A stretch of DNA of 64,000 nucleotides, from positions 62,001 through 126,000 of the forward strand of contig CANXME010000061.1 of NCBI GenBank assembly GCA_948144175.1, written 5' to 3'. The notes beneath the pieces were generated by a model, which did not search any database, was not told the origin of the DNA, and saw nothing but the letters and a program-made list of their open reading frames with translations. The position numbers were made by a program, and so were the translations under genes. Source of the stretch: Closterium sp. NIES-65 (Eukaryota > Streptophyta > Zygnematophyceae > Desmidiales > Closteriaceae). Below, piece by piece: positions 24,830 through 34,300 of this stretch (the first letter of the stretch is position 1; each line of letters begins with the position of its first letter).

Positions 24830-27800
24830 TTGGATCAGGCAAGCTCCTGGCCCAAGCAAGCTCCTGGACCAGGCAAGCTCCCGGACCAGGCAAGCTCCAC
24901 GACCACGCAAGCTCTTGGACTAGGCAAGCTCTTGGACCAGGCAAGCTCCTGGACAAAGCAAGCTCCTGGACAAGGCAAGCTCCTCGACCACGCAAGCTCT
25001 TGGACAAGGCAAGCTACTGGAGCAGGCAAGCTTCTGGACCAGGCACGTTCTTGGACCAGGTAAGCTCATGGACTAGGCAAGCTCCTAGACCAGGCAAGCT
25101 CCTGGACCAAGCAAGCTCCTGGACGACGCAAGCTCTTTGACTAGGCAAGCTATTGGACCAGGCAAGCTCCTGGACCAGGCAAGCTCCTCGACCATGCAAG
25201 CTCCTGGACCAGGCAAGCTCTTGGAAAAGGCACGCTCCTCGACCAGGCAAGCTCTTGGACCAGGCAGGCTTCTGGACCAAGCAAGCTCTTGGACCAGGTA
25301 AGCTCCTGGACCAGGCAAGCTCTTGAACCAGGCAAGCTCCTGGACCAGGAACGCTCGTGGACCATGCACGCTCCTGGACCAGGCAAGCTCTTGGACTAGG
25401 CAGGCTCGTGGACCAGGCAAGCTCCTGGACCAGGCAAGCTCCTGGACCAGGCACGCTCCTGGACCAGGCACGCTCCTGGACCAGGCAAGCTCTTGGACCA
25501 GGCAAGCTCCTGGACCAGGCAAGCTCCTAGACCAGGCAAGCTGCTGGACCAGACAAGCTCTTGGACCAGGAAAGCTCCTGTACCAGGCAAGCTCATGGAC
25601 CAGGCAAGCTAACGATCCAAGAAAGCTCCTGGACAAGGCAAGCTCCTGGACCAGGCACGCTCGTGGAACTGGCAAGCTCCTGGACCAGGCAAGCTTCTGG
25701 ACCAAGCAAACTCGTGGACCAGGAACGCTCTTGGACCAGGCAAGCTCCTAGACCAGGCAAGCTCCTAGACCAGGCAAGCGCTTGGACCAGGCAAGTTCCT
25801 GGACCACGCAAGCTCCTGAACCAGGTAAGCTCTTGGACTAGGCAAGCTCCAGGACGAGGCAAGCTCCTTGACTGGGCAAGCGCCTGGACCACGCAAGCTC
25901 TTGGACCAGGCACGCTCCTGGACCACGCAAGCTCTTGGACCAGGCAGGCTTCTGGACCAAGCAAGCTCTTGGAACAGGCAAGCTCCTGGACCAGGCAAGC
26001 TCCTGGACCAGGCAAGCTCCTCGACCAGGCACGCTCGTGGACCATGCACGCTCCTGGACAAGGCAAGCTCTCGGACCAGGAAGGCTCGTGAACCAGGCAA
26101 GCTCCTGGACCAGGCAAGCTCCTGGACCAGGCAAGCTCCTTGACAAGGCAAGCTCATAGACCACGCAAGCTCCTGGACCAGGCACAATCGTGGACCATGC
26201 ACGCTCTTGGACCAGGCAAGCTCTTGGACCAAGCAGGCTCGCGGACTAGGCAAGCTCGTGGACCAGGCAAGCTCCTGAACCAGGCAAGCTCCTGGACCAC
26301 GCAAGCTCCTAGACCAGGTATGCTCCTCGACCAAGTAAGCTCTTGGACCAGGCAAGCTCCTAGACCAGGCGCGCTCCTGGACTAGGCAAGCTCTTGGACC
26401 AGGCAAGCTCCTAGACCAGGCAAGCTCTTGGACCAGGCAAGCTCCTAGACCACGCAAGCTCCTGGACCAGGAAAGCTCCTGGACCACGCAAGCTCTTGGA
26501 CAAGGCAAGCTCTTGGACCAGGCACGCTCCTGGACCAGGCAAGCTCTTCGACCACGCAAGCTCTTGGACCATGCAAGCTCCTGGACCAGGCACGCTCCTG
26601 GACCAAGCAAGCTGCTCGACCAGGCAAGCTCCTAGACCAGGTAAGCTCTTGGACCAGGCAAGCTCCTAGACCAGGCAAGCTCTTGGACCAGGAAAGCTCC
26701 TGGACCACGCAAGCTCTTGGATCAGGCAAGCTCCTGGCCCACGCAAGCTCCTAAACCAGGCAAGCTCCTGGACCAGGCAAGCTCCTGGACCACGCAAGCT
26801 CTTGGACCAGGCAAGCTCCTGGACCACGCAAGCTCCTGGACCAGGCACGCTCGTGGACCATGCACGCTCTTGGACCAGGCAAGCTCTTGGACCAGGAAGG
26901 CTCGTGGACCATGCAAGCTCCTGGACCAGGCAAGCTCCCAGACCAGGCAAGCTCTTGGACCAGGAAGGCTCGTGGACCAGGGAAGCTCCTGGACCAGGCA
27001 AGCTCCTGGACCAGGCACGCTCTTGGACCAGGCACGCTCTTGGACCAGGCAAGCTCGTGGATCAGTTACGCTCCTGGACCAGGCAAGCTCCTGGACCACG
27101 CAAGCTACTGGACCAGGCAAGCTAACGGACCAAGAAAGCTCCTGGAAAAGGCAAGCTCCTGGACCAGGCACGCTCGTGGAAAAGGCAAGCTCCTGGACCT
27201 TGCAAGCTCCTTGACCAGGCAAGCTCCTTGACCAGGCAAAGCTCCTGGACAAGGCAAGCTCCAGGACCAGGTAAGCTCGTCGACCACGTAAGCTCTTGGA
27301 CCAGGCAAGCTCCTTGACCAGGCGCGCTCCTGGACTGGGCAAGCTCTTGGACCAGGCAAGCTCCTAGACCAGGCAAGCTCTTGGACCAGGCAAGCTCCTA
27401 GACCAGGCAAGCTCCTGGACCAGGAAAGCTCCTGGACCACGCAAGCTCTTGGACCAGGCAAGCTCCTTGACGAGGCACGCTCGTGGACCAGGCAAGCTCC
27501 TCGACCACGCAAGCTCTTGGACCAGGGAAGCTCCTGGACCAGGCACGCTCCTGGACCAAGCAAGCTGCTTGACCAGGCAAGCTCCTAGACTAGGCAAGCT
27601 CTTCGACCAGGCAAGCTCCTAGACCAGGCAAGCTCTTGGACCACGAAAGCTCCTGGACCACGCAAGCTCTTGGATCAGGCAAGCTCCTGGCCCAGGCAAG
27701 CTCGTGGACCAGGCAAGCTCTTGGACCAAGCAAGCTCTAAGACCACGCAAGCTCTTGGACCAGGCAAGCTCTTGGACCAGGCAAGCTCCTGGACAAAGCA

Positions 27801-29240
27801 AGCTCCTGGACCAGGCAAGCTCCTCGACCACGCAAGCTCTTGGACCAGGCAAGCTCCTGGAGCAGGCAAGCTCCTGGACCGGGCACGTTCTTGGACCAGG
27901 CAAGCTCATGGACCAGGCAAGCTCCTAGACCAGGCAAGCTCCCGGACCAGGCAAGCTCCTGGACGACGCAAGCTCTTGGATCAGGCAAGCTCTTGGATCA
28001 AGCAAGCTCCTGGACCAGGCAAGCTCCTCGACCACCAAAGCTCCTGGAATAGGCAAGCTCTTGGACAAGGCACGCTCCTGGACCAGGCAAGCTCTTGGAC
28101 CAGGCAGGCTTCTGGACTAAGGAAGCTCTTGGACCAGGCAAGCTCCTGGACCAGGCAAGCTCTTGGACCAGGCAAGCTCTTGGACGAGGAACGCTCGTGA
28201 ACCATGCACGCTCCTGGACCAGGAAAGCTCTTGGACCAGGCACGCTCATGGACCAAGCAAGCTCCTGGACCAGGCAAGCTCCTGGACCAGGCACGCTCCT
28301 GGACCAGGCACGCTCCTGGACGAGGCAAGCTCTTAGACCAGGCAAGCTCCTGGACCAGGCAAGCTCCTAGACCAGGCAAGCTCCTGGACCAGGCAAGCTC
28401 TTGGACCAGGAAAGCTCCTGTACCAGGCAAGCTCATGGACCAGGCAAGCTAACGGACCAAGAAAGCTCCTGGACAAGGCAAGCTCCTGGACCAGGCACAC
28501 TCATGGAACAGGCAAGCTCCTGGACCAGGCAAGCTTCTGGACCAGGCAAACTCGTGGACCACGAACGCTCTTGGACCAGGCAAGCTCCTAGACCAGGCAA
28601 GCTCCAAGACCAGGCAAGCTCTTGGACCAGGCAAGTTCCTGGACCACGCAAGCTCCTGAACCAGGCAAGCTCTTGGACCAGGCAAGCTCCTGGACAAGGC
28701 AAGCTCCTTGACCGGGCAAGCGCCTGGACCACGCAAGCTCTTGGACCAGGCACGCTCTTGGACCACGCAAGCTCTTGGACCTGGCAGGCTTCTGGACCAA
28801 GCAAGCTCTTGGAACAGGCAAGCTCCTGGACCAGGTACGCTCTTGAACCATGCACGCTCCTGGACAAGGCAAGCCCTCGGACCAGGAAGGCTCGTGGACC
28901 AGGCAAGCTCCTGGACCAGGCAAGCTCCTGGACCAGGCAAGCTCCTAGACCACGCAAGCTCCTGGACCAGGCACGCTCGTGGACCATGCATGCTCTTGGA
29001 CCAGGCAAGCTCTTGGACCAGGCAGGCTCGTGGACCAGGCAAGCTCCTGGACCAAGCAAGCTCCTAGACAAGGCAAGCTCTTGAACCAGGCAAGCTTGTG
29101 GACCAGGCACGCTCCTGGACCAGGCACGCTCTTGGACCAGGCAAACTCGTGGATCAGGCACGCTCCTGGACAAGGCAAGCTCCTCGACCGGGCAAGCTCC
29201 TGGACCAGGAAAGCTCCTGGACCAGGCAATCTCTTGGACC
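24830..29240 (+). repeat. About 2,840-bp higher-order duplication (about 167 monomers)
   Basis: The run containing AAGCTAACG, AAAGCTCCTGTACC and AAGAAAGCTCC lies at about 25.56-25.64 kb and again at 28.40-28.48 kb, offset 2,840 bp. The CTGGCCCA-type monomers at about 24.85 kb and 27.69 kb give the same offset. A related but more diverged run starts near 26.73 kb. Copy A is about 24.83-27.67 kb and copy B about 27.67-29.2 kb. Limits are approximate. Confidence 0.65.
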
Positions 29241-29962
29241 AGGCAAGCTAATGGACCAAGAAAGCTCTTGGACAAGGCAAGCTCCTAGACTAGGCACGCT
29301 CGTGGAACAGGCAAGCTCCTGGACCAAGCAAGCTCCTGGACCAGGATAGCTCCTCAGGCAAGCTCCTAGACCACGCAAGCTCTTGGACCAGGCAAGCTCT
29401 TGGACCAGGCAAGCTCCTGGACCACGCAAGCTCCTGGACCAGGCAAGCTCCTGGACCACGCAAGCTCTTGGACCAGGCAAGCTCTTGAACCCGGCAAGCT
29501 CCTGGACCCGGCAAGCTCCTGGACCAGGCAAGCTCTTGGACTACCCAATCTCTTGGACCAGGCACGCTCTTGGACGAGGCAAGCTCTTGGACCAGGCAGG
29601 CTTCAGGACCAAGCGCTTGGACCAGGCAAGCTCCTGGACCAGACATTCTCATGGACAAGGCAAGCTCCTGGACCAGGCACGCTCGTGGACCAGAGAAGCT
29701 CTTGGACCAGGCAAGCTCTTGGACCAGGCAGGCTCGTGGACCAGGCAAGCTCCTGGACCGAGCAAGCTCCTGGACCAGGCAAACTCGTGGACCAGGCACG
29801 CTCCTGGACCAGGCAAGCTTTTGGACCAGGCAAGTTCCTAGACCAGGCAAGCTCCAGGACCGGGCAAGCTACTAGACCACGCAAGCTCTTGGACCAGGCA
29901 GGCTCTTGGACAAGGAAAGCTCCTGGACTAGGCAAGCTCCTAGACCAGGCACGCTCCTCGAC

Positions 29963-30152
29963 CTCGAGTGGCCCGTACCAAGAGCTTGTTGGCTGCCTCA
30001 TGTACGTGATAACCTGCACACGACCTGACCTTGCTGTTATAGTCACAGTAGGCTCCAATGTGCCTAAAACGAAAGATAGAGTGCACAGTCGGATTTCTGC
30101 ACAGCGGCTTCAAACGTCCATATCGTTCTGGTCACAGCTTCAAATGACTTGA
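29963..30152 (+). pseudogene. Ty1/copia polymerase fragment (RT to RNase H connection)
   Basis: Directly after satellite sequence, the + strand reads PYQELVGCLMYV (from 29,973) followed by TCTRPDLA. This is the conserved copia-type block of the YRxLVGxLMYL...TRPDIAYAV form, which lies just after the reverse-transcriptase core of copia Pol and before RNase H. The next residues fit the usual LSRF...H...A.R.L stretch only loosely, and a stop follows at 30,150-30,152. Gag, protease, integrase and most of RT are absent, and the satellite reads in frame into it by chance. It is a dead remnant. It shares its orientation with the LTR at 30,444-30,843, as expected for the 3' end of one element. The family call rests on the two motif blocks; a homology search would settle it. 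Confidence 0.82.
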
Positions 30153-30175
30153 TTCAACTTGGATCTGGAGCGTCT

Positions 30176-30192
30176 TATTGTAGCCTACAATA
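30176..30192. repeat. Short perfect inverted repeat
   Basis: TATTGTAG (30,176-30,183), one C, then CTACAATA (30,185-30,192). The arms are perfectly complementary, 8 bp with a single-base centre. It lies in the degenerate copia internal region. No function is assigned. Confidence 0.7.
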
Positions 30193-30309
30193 GGCGTTAT
30201 AGATCGCACGATTTGACCAAGTATTGACGACACAGCGCTGGTTTGAACGAACGGCACTATGGCAGCCACTATAGTCTTAGAACACAAGATAGGAAGAAGC
30301 TAGGAAGAG

Positions 30310-30340
30310 TTACGAGTTGGGAATGACTCCCAGCTCGTAA
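30310..30340 (+). other. Strong hairpin upstream of the copia LTR
   Basis: TTACGAG-T-TGGGA (30,310-30,322) pairs with TCCCA-G-CTCGTAA (30,328-30,340). This gives a 13-bp stem with one G-U wobble and a 5-nt loop (ATGAC), followed by AAAA. It lies about 100 bp before the LTR in a region under no visible coding constraint, so it may be a structural element of the retrotransposon 3' UTR. It is not a bacterial terminator. Confidence 0.6.
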
Positions 30341-30397
30341 AAACCCCAAGAGCCAAGGTACAGTGATGTGGAACAGTACCATACTGTCCGCAACCAC

Positions 30398-30420
30398 GAA
30401 GGGTCTCGAAACTACCCTTC
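30398..30420. repeat. Inverted repeat next to the LTR
   Basis: GAAGGGT (30,398-30,404) and ACCCTTC (30,414-30,420) form a perfect 7-bp stem around a 9-nt loop, ending 23 bp before the LTR start. With the hairpin at 30,310 it makes the 3' untranslated part of this element rich in potential secondary structure. Confidence 0.55.
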
Positions 30421-30443
30421 ACTAGGGCCTACACCAAGTGAAA

Positions 30444-30843
30444 TGTTACACTACACAAAGTAATGTAACTATCTTCAATATCTTGAGGTGCACCCTTTTG
30501 GCGAGCTTCGAAATCACTCGAGGCCTGACACAAAGGCTCGGGCTCTTCATCACAAACTCATCCTTGGGTTCTTGATGGGTCTTCTGCACACACCTGGGAC
30601 ATGCCGAACGTTCGACACAGGACAAAATAGAAACCGCGCGCGAGACACAAACGACCGCGTAACACTCGTCTAGCGATATCTCGCTATTGACTCGACACAC
30701 ACACTCGACATCATGACTCAACATTCACACACAATTATAAGCATGAAATATATATTATCCCATGCCCTCAAACTATTCCATACACATACACATGCACGCA
30801 CACGGACAACAAGCCGAGTGCAAACCGTAGGGTTGCACCAACA
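30444..30843 (+). mobile_element. Putative 3' LTR of a Ty1/copia retrotransposon
   Basis: This segment starts TGTTAC and ends CCAACA. It is 400 bp long and downstream of the copia pol fragment in the same orientation. TGTT...AACA ends are the standard terminal form of copia-superfamily LTRs. The start carries a GTTAC/GTAAC inverted repeat (30,445-30,449 and 30,465-30,469). An AT-rich TATATATT run (30,749-30,756) could be the promoter TATA element or lie near the polyadenylation region. A 6-bp inverted repeat with a 4-nt loop sits at 30,671-30,686. Satellite monomers resume immediately at 30,844, which fixes the right end. The matching 5' LTR is not in this window, so target-site duplication cannot be tested. 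Short open frames in both directions inside it look spurious. Confidence 0.75.
30747..30758 (+). promoter_or_regulatory. Possible TATA element in the LTR
   Basis: An AT-only run including TATATATT lies about 90 bp from the 3' end of the putative LTR. By position and composition it could be a TATA box or part of the transcript-end region. There is no downstream initiator or A/T signal clear enough to decide, so this is a composition-based call. Confidence 0.3.
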
Positions 30844-31364
30844 GCTATAAGACCACGCAAGCTCCTGGACAAGGCAAGCTTCTGGACCAAGCAAACTCGT
30901 GGACCAGGCACGCTCCTAGACCAGGCAAGCTCCTGGACTAGGCAAGCTCCCAGACCAGTCAAGCTCCTAGACCATGCAAGCTCCTGAACCAGGCAAACTC
31001 GTGGACCAGGCACGCTCCTGGACCAGGCAAGCTCCTAGACCAAGCAAGCTCCTAGACCAGCCAAGCTCCTAGACCAGCCAAGCTCCTCGACCACGCAAGC
31101 TCTTCGACCAGGCAAGCTCTTGGACCAGGCAAGCTCCTGGACCAGGCAAGCTCCTGGACCAGGCAAGCTCCTGGACCTGGCACGCTCCTGGACAAGGCAA
31201 GCTTGTGGACTAGGCAAGCTCCTGGACCAGGCAAGCTTTTGGAACAGGCAAGCTCCTGGACCTGGCAAGCTCCTGGACTAGGCAAGCTCGTGGACTAGGC
31301 AAGCTCCTGGACCAGGCAAGCTCCAGGACCAGGCAAGCTCCTGGACCAGGCAAGCTCCTGGACC

Positions 31365-34300
31365 AGGCAAGCTCCTGGACCAGGCAAGCTCTTGGACCAG
31401 GCAAGCTCCTGGACCAGGAAGGCTCGTGGACCAAGCACGCTCCTGGACTGGGCAAGCACCTGGAGCTGGCAAGCTCCTGGACCTCGCAAGCTCTTGGACC
31501 AGGCACGCTCCTGGACCGGGCAAGCTCCTGGACGTGGCAAGCTCCTGGACCTGGCAAGCTCTTGGACCAGGCAGGCTCGTGGATTAGGCAAGCTCTTGGA
31601 CCAGGCAAGCTCCTGGATCAGGCAAGCTCCTGGACCACGCAAGCTCCTGGACCAGGCACACTCGTGGACTACGCACGCTCGTGGACCAGGCACGCTCCTG
31701 GACCAGGCAAGCTCGTAAACTAGGCACGCTCCTGGACCAGGCAAGCTCTAGGACCATTCAAGCTCGTGGACCACGCAAGCTCTTGGACCAGGCACGCTCC
31801 TAGACCAGGCAAGCTCTCGGACCAGGCACGCTTCTGGACCAAGCAAGCTCGTGGACCAGGCGAGCTCCTGGACCACGCAAGCTCTTGGACCAGGCACGCT
31901 CCTCGACCAGGCAAGCTCTTGGACCGGGCAGGCTTCTGGACCAAGCAAGCTCCTGGACCAGGCCCGCTCCTGGATTAGGCAAGCTCCTGGACCACGCAAG
32001 CTCCTGGACCAGGCAAGCTCCTGGACCAGGCAAGCTCCTGGTCTAGGCAAGCTCGTGGACCACGCAAGCTCTTGGACCAGGCAAGCTCTTGGACCAGGCA
32101 AGCTCCAGGAGCAGGCAAGCTCCGCGACAATGCAAGCTCGTGGACCAGGCACGCTCCTAGACCAGGCAAGCTCCTGGACCAGGCAAGCTCCTGGAACAGG
32201 CAAGCTCCTGGACCTGGCAAGCTCCTTGACCAGGCAAGCTCCTGGACCAGGCAAGCTCCTGGTCCAAGCAAGCTCATGGACCAGCCAAGCTCCTTGACCA
32301 GGAAAGCTCTAGGACCAGGCAAGCTCGTGGACTAGGCAGGCTCGTGGACCAAGCACGCTCCTGGACCGGGCAAGCTCCTGGACCAGGCAAGCTCCTGGAC
32401 CAAGCAAGCTCCTGGACCAGGCAAGCTCCTATACCACGCAACCTCTTCGACCAGGCAAGCTCTTGGATCAGGCAAGCTCCAGGAGCACGCAAGCTCCTAG
32501 ACAAGGCAAGCTCGTGGACTAGGCAAGCTCATGGACTTGGCAAGCTCCTGGACCAGGCAAGATCCTGGACCAGGCAAGCTCTTGGATCAGGCAAGCTCCA
32601 AGACCAGGAAGGCTCGTGGACCAAGCACGCTCCTGGACCGGGCAAGCTCCTGGACCTGGCAAGCTCCTGGACCACGCAAGCTCTTGGACCAGGCACGATC
32701 CAGGATCGGGCAAGCTCCTGGACCTGGCGAGCTCCTGGACCTGGCAAGCTCTTGGACCAAGCAGGCTCGTGGACCAGGCAAGCTCTTGGACCAGGCAAGC
32801 TCCTGGATCAGGCAAGCTCCTTGACCACGGAAGCTCGTGGACCATGCGCTCCTGGACCAAGCAAGCTCCTGGACCAGGCAAACTCCTGGACCATGCAAGC
32901 TCTTGGACCAGGCAAGCTCTTGGACCAGGCAAGCTCCAGGAACAAGCAAGCTCCTGGACAAGGCAAGCTCGTGGACCAGGCACGCTCCTGGACCAGGCAA
33001 GCTCCTGGACCAGAAAAGCTCGTGGAACAGGCAAGCTCGTGGACTTGGCAAGCTCTTGGACCAGGCAAGCTCGTGGACCAGGTGAGCTCTTGGACCAGGC
33101 AAGCTCCTGGACCAGGCAAGCTCTTGGACCAGGCAAGCTCCTGGACCAGGCAGGCTTGTGGACCAAGCACGCTCCTCGACCGGGCAAGCTCCTGGACCTG
33201 GCAAGCTCCTGGACCTGGCAAGCTCGTGGACCACGCAAGCTCTTGGACCAGGCATGCTCCTAGACCAGGCAACCACTTGGACTAGGCAAGCTCTTGGACC
33301 AGGCAAGCTCCAAGAGCAGGCAAGCTCCTGGACAATGCAAGCTCGTGGACTAGGCACGCCCCTAGACCAGGCAAGCTCCTGGACCAGGCAAGCTCCTGGA
33401 ACAGGCAAGCTCCTGGACTTGGCAAGCTCCTGGACCAGGCAAGCTCCTGGACTAGGCAAGCTCCTGGACCAAGCAAGCTCCTGGACCAGCCAATCTCCTG
33501 GACCAGGCAAGCTCTTGGACCAGGCAAGCTCCTGGACCAAGCAAGCTCCTGGACCAGGCAAGCTCCTATACCACGCAAGCTCTTGGACCAGGCAAGCTCT
33601 TGGACCAGGCAAGCTCCTAGACAAGGCAAGCTCGTGGACTAGGCAAGCTCATGGACTTGGCAAGCTCCTGGACCAGGCAAGATCCTGGACCAGGCAAGCT
33701 CTTGGACCAGGCAAGCTCCAAGACCAGGAAGGCTCGTGGACCAAGCACGCTCCTGGACCGGGCAAGCTCCTGGACCTGGCAAGCTCCTGGACCACGCAAG
33801 CTCTTGGACCAGGCACGCTCCAGGATCGGGCAAGCTCCTGGACCTGGCGAGATCCTAGACCTGGCAAGCTCTTCGACCAGGCAGGCTCGTGGACCAGGCA
33901 AGCTCTTGGACCAGGCAAGCTCGTGGACCAGGCACGCTCTTGGACCAGGAAAGCTCCTGGACCAAACAAACTCCTGGAACAGGCAAGCTCGTGGACTTGG
34001 CAAGCTCCTCGACCAGGCAAGCTCGTGGACCAGGTGAGCTCTTGGACCAGGCAAGCTCCTGGACAAGGCAAGCTCTTGGACCAGGCAAGCTCCTGGACCA
34101 GGCAGGCTTGTGGACCAAGCACGCTCCTCGACCGGGCAAGCTCCTGGACCTGGCAAGGTCCTGGACCGGGCAAGCTCCTGGAACAAGCAAGCTCCTGGAC
34201 CGGGCAAGCTCCTGGACCAGGCAAGCTCGTGGACCAGGCGAGCTCCTGGACCAAACAAGCTCCTGGACGAGGCAAGCTCCTGGACCAGGCAAGCTCTTGG

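Larger units (their letters stand above)
14161..29962 (+). repeat. 17-bp satellite, F orientation, main block left of the copia relic
   Basis: About 930 monomers with consensus CAAGCTCCTGGACCAGG (a perfect example is 14,224-14,240). One position is highly variable: CTCCTGG, CTCTTGG and CTCGTGG are all frequent. Other recurrent variants are CACGCTC for CAAGCTC and TAGACC for TGGACC. The unit contains the odd palindrome CCTGGACCAGG and an AGCT. Duplicated multi-monomer blocks are listed separately. It ends at the truncated left edge of the copia fragment. No gene is supported anywhere in this stretch. Confidence 0.97.
30153..30443 (+). other. Degenerate internal region between copia pol fragment and 3' LTR
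   Basis: This is single-copy sequence where the RNase H end and 3' untranslated part of a copia element should lie. I could not recognise RNase H motifs in any frame, and at about 290 bp it is shorter than a full RNase H domain plus tract, so it is eroded or deleted. It contains three inverted repeats (30,176-30,192, 30,310-30,340, 30,398-30,420). The bases just before the LTR (AAGTGAAA, 30,436-30,443) are purine-rich apart from one T and could be the remains of a polypurine tract. Confidence 0.55.

Noticed and set aside
30488-30673. Forward 61-codon frame in the LTR
   Set aside because: It is short, lies within non-coding LTR sequence and shows no motif or conserved context.
30446-30724. 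Reverse-strand 92-codon frame in the LTR
   Set aside because: It lies inside the putative LTR, antisense to the element, with Cys/Val-rich composition but no recognisable motif.
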